Shown here in pieces: positions 9,585 through 18,759 of a DNA stretch of 64,000 nucleotides. The position numbers were made by a program, and so were the translations under genes. Position 1 is the first letter of the stretch. Each line of letters opens with the position of its first letter. A model generated the notes under the pieces. That model had not been told where the DNA came from. It made no database searches and saw nothing but the letters and a program-made list of their open reading frames with translations. The DNA is from Autumnicola sp041679265 (GTDB lineage: Bacteria; Bacteroidota; Bacteroidia; Flavobacteriales; Flavobacteriaceae). The stretch lies in NCBI RefSeq assembly GCF_041679265.1, contig NZ_JBGFSM010000003.1, positions 62,001-126,000 of the forward strand, in the 5' to 3' direction.

Positions 9585-10229
9585 ATGAAAAAAGTACTTC
9601 TGCTTCTTCTTTTTTATTGTGCAGCTTACTATGGCAATGCCCAGCAAATTGCCCTTCTTAAGTATAATGGCGGGGGAGACTGGTATGCCAATCCCACCTC
9701 CCTTCCTAATCTTATTGAATTCAGCAATAAAAATATTGGCACTGCTATAAAGCCCAAACCAGGAACGGTGACTCCGGGGGCGGCAGCTATCTTTGAATAT
9801 CCCTTTGTGCATATGACGGGGCATGGAAATGTATTTTTTAGTGAAGAGGAAGCCAAAAACCTCAGGAACTATCTTTTAAGCGGTGGTTTTCTTCATATTG
9901 ATGATAATTATGGGATGAACCAATATCTTCGGAAGGAATTAAAAAAGGTTTTTCCGGAAAAAGAACTGGAAGAATTGCCTGCCAACCATCCTATTTTTAG
10001 CAGTGCTTTCAATTTTCCTAACGGACTGCCCAAGATACATGAGCACGATAACAAACCACCACAGGCCTTTGGCATTTTTGATAACAACCGGCTGGTATTG
10101 CTGTTTACGTATGAGTGTGACCTGGGAGACGGTTGGGAGAACCAGGAAATTCATCATGATCCCGAAGAAGTACGCAAAAGAGCCCTACAAATGGGTGCCA
10201 ACATTATAAAATACGCTTTCGAAAATTGA
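9585..10229 (+). CDS. DUF4159 domain secreted/periplasmic protein
   Basis: 214 residues beginning with a clear signal peptide (MKKVLLLLLFYCAAYYGNA, cleavage near residue 19). The mature part matches DUF4159: ALLKYNGGGDWYANPTSLPN, then the segments MTGHGN and LLSGGFLHIDDNYG, and a late DLGDGWEN. The function is unknown; the GGFLHIDD region resembles glutamine-amidotransferase-like folds found in this family. The rsmE-DUF4159-trmH order is common in flavobacteria. Its stop overlaps the start of the next gene. Confidence 0.85.
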   Translation: MKKVLLLLLFYCAAYYGNAQQIALLKYNGGGDWYANPTSLPNLIEFSNKNIGTAIKPKPGTVTPGAAAIFEYPFVHMTGHGNVFFSEEEAKNLRNYLLSGGFLHIDDNYGMNQYLRKELKKVFPEKELEELPANHPIFSSAFNFPNGLPKIHEHDNKPPQAFGIFDNNRLVLLFTYECDLGDGWENQEIHHDPEEVRKRALQMGANIIKYAFEN

Positions 10230-10744
10230 GTGACCAGCTTTCCCATTATCAATCCAGGTTCGATAAGAAGCAATTTCCCATGGTTATGATCCTGGATAAT
10301 GTTTCTGGCGAAGCGAATATTGGAAGCCTCTTCCGGCTGGCCGATGCTTTTGGCCTTGAAAAAATTATATTTTGTGGGATCTCCCCTAACCTTAACAGCA
10401 ATAGGCTAAAGAAAACTGCCAGAAACACCCATCAATATGTGAATTTTGAAATTTTTGACTCTACGCCGGAAGCGGTAAATTTTTACCAAAAACAGAATTA
10501 CCATGTATGCGCGTTGGAAATTACCAGTAAAAGTGCATCCCTAGCATCTGCAGATTTCTCATCCAGGAAAGCTGTTGCCCTGGTCCTGGGAAGCGAAATT
10601 CATGGTATTCAGGAGGAAGTGCTTACTCTTTGCAATGAAGTACTGCACATTAATATGTTTGGCAATAACAGCAGTATGAACGTGGCACAGGCCGCAGCAA
10701 TTGCTTTGTACGAAATCACTAAAAGCTTCCATTCTTTAAATTAG
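10226..10744 (+). CDS. TrmH/SpoU family RNA 2'-O-methyltransferase
   Basis: 172 residues starting with TTG at 10226, overlapping the stop of the DUF4159 gene by 4 bases (translational coupling). The three SPOUT motifs are visible: NVSGEANIGSLFRLADAFG with the catalytic Arg, VLGSEIHGI, and NNSSMNVAQAAAIALYEI. It is a bare knot domain without an L30e-like N-terminal RNA-binding domain, as in the TrmH/TrmL subgroup; the target nucleotide cannot be told from sequence. Confidence 0.9.
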   Translation: MSDQLSHYQSRFDKKQFPMVMILDNVSGEANIGSLFRLADAFGLEKIIFCGISPNLNSNRLKKTARNTHQYVNFEIFDSTPEAVNFYQKQNYHVCALEITSKSASLASADFSSRKAVALVLGSEIHGIQEEVLTLCNEVLHINMFGNNSSMNVAQAAAIALYEITKSFHSLN

Positions 10745-10762
10745 AAATAATATATTTACGCC

Positions 10763-11851
10763 GTGAACGCAAAAGAACTTTCTTACGGGATATTACGTGC
10801 AGCCGGAATAATGGTTGGTATTATTATCCTTCTATATTTTTTATACGAGATACAGTCGGTTCTGGTTTATATAGCAGTGGCGGCAGTAATTTCACTTGTA
10901 GGCCGGCCAATCGTAATATTTTTAAAATATAGGCTGCGGCTGCCAAACCAGCTGGCGGTTATTATTGTCTTACTGCTCGTACTATCTCTTTTTATAGGGT
11001 TAATTTATGTTTTTGTCCCTATTGTGATAGAGCAAAGCCAGTACCTGGGCAGGATAGACATGGACGCCTTCAGGAGCGACCTTAATGACCTTAACACGCA
11101 GATAAACAGCTATCTTGGCGTGGAAGAAATAAATATAATCGAAGGCCTTAAACAAAGCGAATTTGTAAGAAATTTTGATATTACCGCCATTCCTAAATTT
11201 CTAAACAATGTTTTTAGTTTACTTGGAGCCACTTTAATCGCTATTTTCTCCATAATTTTTATTTCCTTTTTTCTACTGAAGGACAGCAAATTAATGATTA
11301 ACAGTATTTTAGTATTTGCAAATCATGGGGAAGAACTTAAATTCCAGAGGGTATTTAATAAAATTAAAATCCTTCTTTCCCGGTATTTTGTTGGCCTTAC
11401 CATGCAGGTGACGGTACTTTTTATCCTTTACACGATTTTGTTGAGTGTTTACGAAATAAGAAATCCCATAGCGATCGCTTTTATTTGTGCATTTTTAAAC
11501 CTGGTGCCATACCTGGGACCGCTTTTTGCCGGAATTTTAATGGCCCTGTTTGTGATTTCAAGCAACCTTGGCGCCGACTTTTCTGTGGTGATCCTGCCGC
11601 GCTTAATTTACGTAATGCTTGGTTACAGCATTTGCCAGTTGATAGATAATTTTATTTCCCAGCCAATGATCTTTGGAGCGAGCGTGCGTTCACATCCACT
11701 GGAAATTTTCCTTATTATTCTTATTGCCGGCCTTATGTTTGGAATTGGAGGAATGGTGGTGGCTGTCCCCTTCTACACTGCCCTTAAAGTAATAGCAAAG
11801 GAATCTTTAAGCGAATACAAAATTGTAAAAAGGCTTACCAGGGATCTTTAA
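10763..11851 (+). CDS. AI-2E (PerM/YdiK) family permease
   Basis: 362 residues starting with GTG at 10763. There are about eight hydrophobic segments with a soluble loop between residues ~80 and ~150 (LGRIDMDAFRSDLNDLNTQI), and the family signatures LNLVPYLGPLFAGI and the late HPLEIFLIILIAGLMFGIGGM. Members of this superfamily have been linked to export of small molecules or Na+/H+ exchange; substrate here is unknown. It follows the methyltransferase gene by 18 bases and is 9 bases from the next gene, so it belongs to the same operon. Confidence 0.9.
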   Translation: MNAKELSYGILRAAGIMVGIIILLYFLYEIQSVLVYIAVAAVISLVGRPIVIFLKYRLRLPNQLAVIIVLLLVLSLFIGLIYVFVPIVIEQSQYLGRIDMDAFRSDLNDLNTQINSYLGVEEINIIEGLKQSEFVRNFDITAIPKFLNNVFSLLGATLIAIFSIIFISFFLLKDSKLMINSILVFANHGEELKFQRVFNKIKILLSRYFVGLTMQVTVLFILYTILLSVYEIRNPIAIAFICAFLNLVPYLGPLFAGILMALFVISSNLGADFSVVILPRLIYVMLGYSICQLIDNFISQPMIFGASVRSHPLEIFLIILIAGLMFGIGGMVVAVPFYTALKVIAKESLSEYKIVKRLTRDL

Positions 11852-11860
11852 ATTTACATT

Positions 11861-13045
11861 TTGAACAAATTTTTACTTCATGAAGCGGTTCAGGAATTTA
11901 TCCGGGAAAATCTGCATTCAGATCTTTCCAGGATTATTCTGAAGGGTAGTCCGTTTCCGGAAGTTTCCATTCAGGAGATAGCCACTCAAATTATCGGTTT
12001 AAAAACTGCTGAAAAAAAATTTCCTGATTTCTTCAGTACCAAAAATATTATTTTCCCGCCCGGCCTTAATCTGGAACAGGCTTCTTCTGAAGTTACTGCG
12101 GAATATAAGGCCAGCCTTATTTCTGGGAAATCCCTGCTGGATATCACCGGTGGTTTTGGCATAGACAGCTTTTATTTCTCCCAAAAAGTCGAAAAGCTTA
12201 GCTATTGTGAAATTAATAAAGGCTTAGCTGAAATAGCCGCCCATAATTTTAAAGTATTAAAAGCACAAAATATCCAGGCCAACAATGTTAACGCAATGGA
12301 TTTGCTAAAGAATGCTTCTGAAGTTTATGACTGGATTTTTGCAGATCCCGCCCGCAGAGATATTCATGGGGGAAAAGTTTTCCGTTTAAGCGATTGCCAG
12401 CCGGATATCCCGGCTCATCTTGAACTTCTGTGGGCCCGTGGCAAACATATTCTGATAAAGACTTCTCCCCTGCTGGATTTACATGCGGGTATAGAGGAAC
12501 TTCAAAACGTTGCGGAAATCCATATTGTTGCCGTAGAAAATGAAGTGAAAGAATTGCTATGGCTTCTTCAAATAAATGCTTCCGAAGAAATAAAAGTGAA
12601 AACCATAAATTTTCAGAAGAAAGGAAACCAGTGGTTTGAAGCGGTGCTTTCAGCAGAAAAAAGGGAAACGGCATATTCTCTTCCGGAAAAATACCTGTAC
12701 GAGCCCAATGCAGCCATCATGAAAAGCGGTTGTTTTAAAAAGCTTGCTGAAGTCACCCAAACTAAAAAACTACAGGTCAATTCTCATCTATACACTTCAG
12801 ATAAAATAAAAAATTTCCCAGGAAGGGCATTTGAAGTTGTTGATATCATGGAATTTAACAAGAAAGATTTAAAGAAAAACTTCAGCGGTAAAAAGGCCAA
12901 TATCACTACACGTAATTTCCCTCTATCTGTAGCTGAAATAAGAAAAAAGTTTAAAATTAAGGATGGCGGGAAAGATTACCTGTTTTTTACCACCAGTCTA
13001 GAAGAAGAAAAAATAGTGCTGGTTTGTAAAAAAGTGAATGTTTAA
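11861..13045 (+). CDS. SAM-dependent methyltransferase with THUMP-like C-terminal domain
   Basis: 394 residues, TTG start at 11861, 9 bases after the permease. A helical N-terminal domain (to ~90) precedes a Rossmann methyltransferase core: motif I LLDITGGFGIDSFYFS, then acidic CEINKGLAEIA, NVNAMDLL and the catalytic-type motif DWIFADPARRD. The C-terminal ~150 residues match the THUMP-like/PG_1098 ferredoxin-like domains found in this Bacteroidota family. DPAR resembles the (D/N)PP(Y/F) motif of N-methyltransferases, so an RNA base is a plausible target; this is inferred. Last gene of the + strand run. Confidence 0.85.
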   Translation: MNKFLLHEAVQEFIRENLHSDLSRIILKGSPFPEVSIQEIATQIIGLKTAEKKFPDFFSTKNIIFPPGLNLEQASSEVTAEYKASLISGKSLLDITGGFGIDSFYFSQKVEKLSYCEINKGLAEIAAHNFKVLKAQNIQANNVNAMDLLKNASEVYDWIFADPARRDIHGGKVFRLSDCQPDIPAHLELLWARGKHILIKTSPLLDLHAGIEELQNVAEIHIVAVENEVKELLWLLQINASEEIKVKTINFQKKGNQWFEAVLSAEKRETAYSLPEKYLYEPNAAIMKSGCFKKLAEVTQTKKLQVNSHLYTSDKIKNFPGRAFEVVDIMEFNKKDLKKNFSGKKANITTRNFPLSVAEIRKKFKIKDGGKDYLFFTTSLEEEKIVLVCKKVNV

Positions 13046-13100
13046 AATTTATATTTCATTGCATATATTAGCCAAATATCAATGAGAAAAAAATTCCTTA

Positions 13101-16094
13101 TCAGGAGAGTTTCCGCAATTCGATAATATGGTTCTGGCGGTAAGTAATCTCAAAATTCAGGTCCAGGATCCAACGGTAAGAATAATCAGGGTCAAGAATA
13201 ATCACTTTTTGAGCATTTTTGCGAATCATTTCTTTCAGCTCCTGCTGGAAATTGTTATCAGATTTTTCAATAATATAAATTCCGGCATCTTTTAAAGCCG
13301 AGATTTCCTTTGTAAAACAAAGGAAATCATGACCGTTCCTAAATGCATTGCGCGATATTCTTAATTTGGCATCTTCCGTTTCAAATCCCGTGATCTGGTT
13401 TTTAGGATGTTTATAACTTAAATAAATAGCCAGCATTCCGTAACCGGAATGGAATACCGCCACCTTGTCCTGGTCTTCTATAAAGCCTGAAATTCGCAAA
13501 TAACGTTCTCTTTGTTCAGAAAACGTCTTTTGCATTTGCCTGTAGACAGATTTGAAGCGGTAATTATCCAGCACAAGCCTTTTAAAGTATAACTGGTTTT
13601 TAAAAGAAACCTTTTTTTTAGGATTAGAAATCAGGTTTCTCAGCCTGAAAGGGGCAAGACCTTTTTCTGCCCTGCGGTGAAACAGAAAATCGAAAAGATA
13701 AGCCTGCAACACAAAAGCCACAAAAACAGCCGTCAGCAACCCAATACTCACAATTAGCGAAACAGAGCGTAAAGCGGGATGTGTAGCGAAGAGCAAGGCG
13801 CCTGTTCCTATTATAGTGGTAAATACAGCTAATAAAATAGAAGTGCGGCAGGTACTTAGTACGGGCAGCCCTTCTTCATATTCTTTAAGCGCTGCATTGG
13901 TTATAAAAATGCTGTAGCCCAGCCCAGGACCAAAAATAACAGCTGTAAGAATAATATTTATCATGGTAATTTCAAGTTGAAAAACACTCATGATTCCGAG
14001 GCTAATAAACAAGCTCACCAATACAGGCAATATGGTGAGCAAACTAATTTCCAGGCTTTTATAAAACATAAGCAGAACCAGGAAAACGGCAAAAATGGAA
14101 ATCCCCGTTAGCTGATTAAAATGATTTTTAAGATTTCCCAGGAAACCCTGGTTAATCCTCTTGCGGCCTACCACCACCAGGCCTTCCATATCCTGCAGTT
14201 CTTTTGCAAGATCTACGGAGCTGTCCCCGGGAAGGTTTACCGTGGTGGTTACTGTTGCAAAATCCGGGCTTATGGAAATAAAGTTATTAAGGTAAAGATT
14301 GGCAGTATTTCGATAGGCGTCTAAGAGAATAGGATCAAAATCTTTTTCCAGTTGCCGGTAAAAAGTGTTGAAGCTTTCCTTTTTAAAACCGTAATTCTCG
14401 GACTGATCAATAAGATCCTGTTTCAGTTGTTCTTTTTTGCCTCCACTCCAAAATTCATCCCAGCTGGCTATTCGTGCAGTTTGGGTATTGGTAGAGAGAA
14501 CCACTCCCCCAATGCTACTAAAATTTTTAATTTCTCCCGCCTCCTGCATTTCCTGCAGCCTGGTATAAAGATTATAGTTGTGCAGTAGTGCTTCATCTAC
14601 CGTATTGCCATAACTTACCAGAAAATTTGTTTTTCCTGACCTTCCTGCTATCCCCAAAACTTTTTCTTCAGTATTCTTTAGTTCTTCAGGAGCATAGCTT
14701 AATCTGGAAATATCGTTATTAAATCTAACGCCTGTAAAAAAGAAAAGTCCACCTGCAAATAGAATTCCCGCCAGTACCACCAGGACGGTTTTCTTATGAA
14801 AATCTATGGCTGCAAACTTATGGAAAAAACCACTCTTTTGGTTTTCCAGAGAGGAAGGAATCCTGTAAAGCAAAGGCACAAGAACAAGAGCAAAGATTGC
14901 AGTGCTAAAAATACTAATCGCTGCCAAAATTGCCAGGTCCTGCAAAGCTTTGCTCTGTACAAACAGCAGGCATAAAAAAGCAACCGAGGTGGTAAGGCTA
15001 TTCATTAAAACGGGCCTGGTTACTTCTTCATATAACTGCCGTATATTGAGATTACTTCTGTAAAGCGTTATAATATGCAGGGAATAATTAAGGCTGATGC
15101 CCAAAAGGATGGCTCCCAAACCCAAAGAAACTGCCGAGATGCTCCCTTTTAGGAAATACAAAAGTGCCACGGCTACAAGCCCACCCAGCACACTGGGTAG
15201 AAATATAATAAGCGACACCTTAAACCTTTTGTAATAAATAGTAAGTAATAGCAGTAATATTCCAAAGGCTATAACGATGGTGGTCTGGAGGTCATCTTTA
15301 ATAATTTTTGCTCCGGCCAGGGAATACAAAACCCCTCCAAAAAAATCTCCTTCCACATCTTCATACTTTTGATTAAGAGAAGATTGAATATTCCAGAGCC
15401 TGTTAATAAAAGGCCTGTTTTTAACCGTTTCTGAAGCCGGCAGAGAAGGGCTAATAAACAGCAATAAATGCTGCCTGTCTTTGGTAAGTAAAAAATTATT
15501 ATAGAGTTCATATTCATTCCCCACCTGCAACTCCTGTAGCTTGGTTAAGCCCAGGTTGGTGACAGACAAAGGATCTTTAAAGATAAATTCTTTGGTGACA
15601 AGACCGGTGGGAGCAATGAGGTTGCGATAATCTTTTCTCAAATATCTGGCAATACTGTCTTCTGTAATCCTTGCCTGAATTTCTTGATAATCTTCAGAAT
15701 TTAAGAATAAAGGCAAATGATTATACACAAAATCATACACCTCCAAAACCCCTTCTTCAGGCAATTCCCCTTCTATTTCTTCAATATACTCTGGCAATTC
15801 TTCCTGAAGCGAATCAATAAATTCTTCTGCATAACGGGTAAGGCGGTCAGGGTTTGTTTTTTCGGAAGAAGCCGAAATTGTAACGATGATTTTATCTGAA
15901 AATTTAGTTTCCTCTAAAACCCTGCGCAACACCTGGTGATCTTCCCCAGAAGGAATTAACTGGCTAATATCTTCTTCAAATTTTATTTTCGAGGCAAAAA
16001 AAGACAAAACAGCGGCCAGAATAATAAGAACAGAAAAACTTACCAACTTCTGCTGTTTTAATAGAGAATAGATTTTCAGAAAAAGTTTGGACAT
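13101..16094 (-). CDS. MMPL/RND-type exporter with an extra C-terminal domain
   Basis: 997 residues. Two matching halves each have a first membrane segment, a large periplasmic loop (residues ~40-240 and ~460-640) and a block of five membrane helices, the layout of MMPL exporters. Glycine-rich helix segments (LGLGAILLGISLNYSLHI and VIFGPGLGYSIFITNAA) mark the RND core. The last ~180 residues are soluble; VAVFHSGYGMLAIYL followed by an acidic TGFETEDAK looks like a methyltransferase-type Rossmann fold. MMPL proteins of this shape occur in flexirubin and aryl-polyene clusters, where they are thought to move the pigment lipid to the outer membrane. The two dehydratases and the LolA-like gene upstream support that role. 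Confidence 0.85.
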   Translation of the reverse strand: MSKLFLKIYSLLKQQKLVSFSVLIILAAVLSFFASKIKFEEDISQLIPSGEDHQVLRRVLEETKFSDKIIVTISASSEKTNPDRLTRYAEEFIDSLQEELPEYIEEIEGELPEEGVLEVYDFVYNHLPLFLNSEDYQEIQARITEDSIARYLRKDYRNLIAPTGLVTKEFIFKDPLSVTNLGLTKLQELQVGNEYELYNNFLLTKDRQHLLLFISPSLPASETVKNRPFINRLWNIQSSLNQKYEDVEGDFFGGVLYSLAGAKIIKDDLQTTIVIAFGILLLLLTIYYKRFKVSLIIFLPSVLGGLVAVALLYFLKGSISAVSLGLGAILLGISLNYSLHIITLYRSNLNIRQLYEEVTRPVLMNSLTTSVAFLCLLFVQSKALQDLAILAAISIFSTAIFALVLVPLLYRIPSSLENQKSGFFHKFAAIDFHKKTVLVVLAGILFAGGLFFFTGVRFNNDISRLSYAPEELKNTEEKVLGIAGRSGKTNFLVSYGNTVDEALLHNYNLYTRLQEMQEAGEIKNFSSIGGVVLSTNTQTARIASWDEFWSGGKKEQLKQDLIDQSENYGFKKESFNTFYRQLEKDFDPILLDAYRNTANLYLNNFISISPDFATVTTTVNLPGDSSVDLAKELQDMEGLVVVGRKRINQGFLGNLKNHFNQLTGISIFAVFLVLLMFYKSLEISLLTILPVLVSLFISLGIMSVFQLEITMINIILTAVIFGPGLGYSIFITNAALKEYEEGLPVLSTCRTSILLAVFTTIIGTGALLFATHPALRSVSLIVSIGLLTAVFVAFVLQAYLFDFLFHRRAEKGLAPFRLRNLISNPKKKVSFKNQLYFKRLVLDNYRFKSVYRQMQKTFSEQRERYLRISGFIEDQDKVAVFHSGYGMLAIYLSYKHPKNQITGFETEDAKLRISRNAFRNGHDFLCFTKEISALKDAGIYIIEKSDNNFQQELKEMIRKNAQKVIILDPDYSYRWILDLNFEITYRQNHIIELRKLS

Positions 16095-16102
16095 CTGGGG
16101 CT

Positions 16103-16240
16103 TTATAACCTGTTTGGCTTTAAAACCGAAAATAAGAAATAAAACACAATCCGTATAAGTAATGCAATAAAACCTGTAAAACCCACTGAAATACCTGGTA
16201 ATTTAAGCAGACGCAGTGTGACCAGGTGGAAATTTATTTG
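16103..16240 (-). pseudogene. Short remnant with a membrane segment between exporter and dehydratase
   Basis: Between the dehydratase stop and the exporter start a minus-strand frame reads LRLLKLPGISVGFTGFIALL and on through IRIVFYFLFSVLKPNRL to a TAA at 16103-16105. It has no ATG and starts only inside the end of the dehydratase gene, but reads like the C-terminal membrane tail of a larger protein. Flexirubin-type clusters often have a transferase here. This could be a scar of a deleted gene, or chance; the case is weak. Confidence 0.3.
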
Positions 16241-16593
16241 AAGCTGGCATTGATTTTTAAAGAAATATTACCATTATTTTTTGCCATCCCTCTAAGTTCT
16301 ACAGTCTCTTTATTATCTTCCATTTCAGATTCTAAAACAAGCACATCGTCTATATTAGGATCTACCACGGCCATAAACTTTACATTGGAAGCTTTGGACA
16401 ATTTTAACCTTTTACCAGTTAACCGCTCCATTTCTTCACGAAACATGTGCATTAATATCACTCCCGGGGTTACAGGCCTGCTGGGAAAGTGCCCATTGTA
16501 AAGTTCATGGTTTTTATTAATCCTGAGATGGGTAATTGTTTTTCCATCTTCCTGAAAGGTTTTTAAAACGGAATAGAAATCCTGTAGCAGCAT
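16234..16593 (-). CDS. FabZ-like hotdog 3-hydroxyacyl-ACP dehydratase
   Basis: 119 residues, one hotdog domain. The motif NGHFPSRPVTPGV at residues 33-45 carries the catalytic histidine (H35) typical of FabZ/FabA enzymes, which dehydrate 3-hydroxyacyl-ACP. Central helix ILMHMFREEMERL follows as expected. Short stand-alone dehydratases of this type accompany polyene-chain synthesis in flexirubin and aryl-polyene clusters. It is upstream of the MMPL exporter on the same strand; start ATG at 16593. Confidence 0.8.
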   Translation of the reverse strand: MLLQDFYSVLKTFQEDGKTITHLRINKNHELYNGHFPSRPVTPGVILMHMFREEMERLTGKRLKLSKASNVKFMAVVDPNIDDVLVLESEMEDNKETVELRGMAKNNGNISLKINASFK

Positions 16594-16674
16594 TTGCCTG
16601 ATTTTTTTGATTGACTAAAATAGGAAGAATTTCATTGGAAACACGAGAATTTAAATGGCAGCGAATTTTTTTCC

Positions 16675-17301
16675 TTACTGCTGAAAAACAGCACCATCCA
16701 AAGGCTGATTCATCTGTACATTTTTAAGATGGATTTCTGTGGAATCTCCACCTTCATCAATAAGTTGTACAGACTGTACCATGAATTCATTGTTAAAGCG
16801 CATTAAGATTTTGCTGAACATTTGTGCTATAACTTCATCCTTGGGCTTAAGGCTGGCGCAAATTTGTGAATTATCACGAAAGTATATTACTTCAAAATTA
16901 TCTGCTTTTCCCAGTAATTTGCCATTCATTGTTTCGGAAATCATGGTAATCATTCTTCCAAATAGTTTGTTTGCCGATGCTTCTGTTATACTTTTTTGCC
17001 CGTCATCATTAATATAAAGTTTTCCATCCATAAAAAGAATGGTATATTGAAAGGGCTCGGAATACTGCCATTTAATAGCATCAGGAGACCGGAAAAAAAT
17101 CTGTCCCTTACTCTGCGCAACCCGGGTGATCATTTCCAGGTGTTTGGTTTGCACAAAGTCTGCCTGAAGCGTCTCCATGTCCCTTACCCGGGAAGCAACT
17201 TCCTGCTGAAATTGTTGCTTTTCAGCTTCGTTAAGTTGGTTCCCCTGTGCCATTACATTAAGGGCCACAAAAAACATCAAAAGATTAAGTATCCGCATCA
17301 A
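16675..17301 (-). CDS. LolA-like outer-membrane lipoprotein carrier homologue
   Basis: 208 residues with a signal peptide (MMRILNLLMFFVALNVMA). The mature protein shows the LolA fold pattern: METLQADFVQTKHLEM near the start, then SKGQIFFRSPDAIKWQYSEP and later strand-rich segments. LolA proteins ferry lipidated cargo across the periplasm; the cluster-associated paralogues are proposed to carry aryl-polyene/flexirubin lipids. Context between two dehydratase genes and near the MMPL exporter supports this special role over being the housekeeping LolA. Confidence 0.8.
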   Translation of the reverse strand: MMRILNLLMFFVALNVMAQGNQLNEAEKQQFQQEVASRVRDMETLQADFVQTKHLEMITRVAQSKGQIFFRSPDAIKWQYSEPFQYTILFMDGKLYINDDGQKSITEASANKLFGRMITMISETMNGKLLGKADNFEVIYFRDNSQICASLKPKDEVIAQMFSKILMRFNNEFMVQSVQLIDEGGDSTEIHLKNVQMNQPLDGAVFQQ

Positions 17302-17479
17302 TTAATAAAATTATTTGCCTTAAAAACTCAATATTGCGCTCTGGCAGAAGTATCAACAATTGTTCCAACCCTTCTGCCATTTCTCAATTTTCTAAATTGA
17401 AACATCTTATGAGCAATAACCTTGCACTTATTAGAAATTGAAAATATAAAGAACAAAAGAAGGATTACAATATGGCGGT

Positions 17480-17929
17480 TTAATCTACAGTGACCGTTCT
17501 CATCTCCGATGTGGCAATTAATTTCCCATTCTGGTCTTCAGTACGTGCCGTTACCAGGGTCACCATCATAATTTCATGAAGGATCTCTACAAAAGTAGTA
17601 AGCGTACTTCCCGCTTTTGGCAATTCCAGCACTTCCACAGATTTAATTGCTCCTATAAATCCAGTTTGTGGCTTATCCAAACCCGCAATAAATCCACGAT
17701 ATCCGCGGTGCAGTGACATGCTTTGAGCCATATGCTCTATAACCCCCGGCTCTGAAAAAATTCCCTTTTCAACCAAAAGATTATCCGGTGGAATGGTAAA
17801 CCCCATTTTACCGGTAAGCGCAGTATATTCATATAAGCTATCTACCATCACGAAAGGCGGTTTCTGCGGGATTAATTTCAGAATCTGGTCTTCTTCCAGG
17901 ATAGGTTGTTTCAGTAGGTTTTCTGCCAT
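17480..17929 (-). CDS. ApeP-type hotdog dehydratase
   Basis: 149 residues. The PPFVMVD strand (25-31) and the central helix GVIEHMAQSMSLHRGY place it among FabZ-like hotdog proteins, but the usual HFP...PG loop is replaced by IFSEPG. This divergent arrangement is what the ApeP/'3-hydroxymyristoyl dehydratase-like' proteins of aryl-polyene clusters show. It would act on polyene intermediates bound to a dedicated ACP, none of which is visible here. It is the most upstream gene of the minus-strand set; the 350 bases before it hold no gene. Confidence 0.75.
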   Translation of the reverse strand: MAENLLKQPILEEDQILKLIPQKPPFVMVDSLYEYTALTGKMGFTIPPDNLLVEKGIFSEPGVIEHMAQSMSLHRGYRGFIAGLDKPQTGFIGAIKSVEVLELPKAGSTLTTFVEILHEIMMVTLVTARTEDQNGKLIATSEMRTVTVD

Positions 17930-18280
17930 AGATCATGTTTTATTCTCTTCCCGGGAATTGGTTCAGATAAAATTAAAGTTTCCGGGGGTTATCAGCATTA
18001 CTTACAGGTTTTGAAGATAAGATTTTTGAAACTGTTCTCAGGAATTTTTTTACAGTTTATACCGCAATCATAAAATAACAGGTTAAGCTATGTAATTTTG
18101 ATTTACAGACTTTTATTTTTTTTCTTGATACAGCTAATTTTCTGAAGTAAAAGTCTTTAAAGGCCGGGGGCAAACTTTAGCTGTTATTTTTAGCTGAAAA
18201 ACGGAAGGAAAGTTTGGAAGGTAAATAAGTAAAACCTACATTTGCATCCGCAAAAACAATTGCGATGTTCTTTATATAAC
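17930..18280. other. Intergenic region upstream of the dehydratase gene and tRNA-Ser
   Basis: 351 bases without a credible reading frame. The right part holds the tRNA-Ser promoter given separately. I see no remnant of the ketosynthase, ACP or tyrosine-ammonia-lyase genes that would complete a flexirubin cluster. Confidence 0.5.
18213..18244 (+). promoter_or_regulatory. Bacteroidota-type promoter for tRNA-Ser
   Basis: TTTG at 18213-18216 and TACATTTG at 18237-18244 are separated by 20 bases, an exact match to the -33 TTTG / -7 TAnnTTTG promoter recognised by the Bacteroidota primary sigma factor. Transcription would begin about 30 bases before the tRNA at 18281. Confidence 0.75.
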
Positions 18281-18363
18281 GGAGAGGTGGCAGAGTGGTA
18301 ATGCAGCAGCCTGCTAAGCTGTCATCCTTTTTGGATGCCCGGGTTCGAATCCCGGTCTCTCCG
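18281..18363 (+). tRNA. tRNA-Ser, anticodon GCT
   Basis: Acceptor strand GGAGAGG (18281-18287) pairs with TCTCTCC (18356-18362) with one G-T pair. The anticodon loop CTGCTAA gives GCT, decoding AGC/AGU. There is a long variable arm (CATCC...GGATG), as expected for serine tRNA, and the T arm CCGGGTTCGAATCCCGG. CCA is not encoded. Confidence 0.97.
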
Positions 18364-18677
18364 CTTAAATTTTAGTCTTTGAATATTTGTTCTCTTTTCT
18401 TCTGTAAAACCGGAATAAATTTATCCGTTGCACGGCTGCTTTTTTAAAGTGATTTGGAACGGAAAAGGCTGAAGATAATTATTCAGGGGGTATTGAATTT
18501 GAATCTTGAATAAAAAATATTGAATTAATTGCGAAAGCAATTTTTGGGGTGTAGCCCTTCGACAAATCTCTTACAAGATTTGCTCAGGATAAACACCGCC
18601 CGGTTCCCGGCCTATTTTATAGTCTATCAGGAATCTGAAATATTAAATTTTGAATTGAGTAGCACTGGCTATTTATT
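18364..18677. other. Spacer between the two tRNA genes
   Basis: 314 bases without a gene. It holds an inverted repeat CAAATCT/AGATTTG inside a CTTCGACAAAT...GCTCAGG segment of the type scattered in many bacterial spacers. No clear promoter for tRNA-Pro was found. Confidence 0.5.
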
Positions 18678-18752
18678 CGGGGTGTAGCGTAGCCCGGTTA
18701 TCGCGCCTGCTTTGGGAGCAGGAGGCCGCAGGTTCGAATCCTGCCACCCCGA
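18678..18752 (+). tRNA. tRNA-Pro, anticodon TGG; likely ICE insertion site
   Basis: Acceptor CGGGGTG (18678-18684) pairs perfectly with CACCCCG (18745-18751), discriminator A. The anticodon stem-loop CTGCTTTGGGAGCAG gives anticodon TGG. The T arm is GCAGGTTCGAATCCTGC. The integrase gene begins 227 bases after its 3' end and points away, the usual arrangement when an element enters at a tRNA 3' end. Confidence 0.97.
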
Positions 18753-18759
18753 CAATTAC

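Noticed and set aside
17288..17378. A 29- to 33-codon minus-strand frame overlapping the LolA-like start
   Set aside because: It begins MAEGLEQLLILLPERN but is short, overlaps a real gene start and matches no family I know; chance is as likely.
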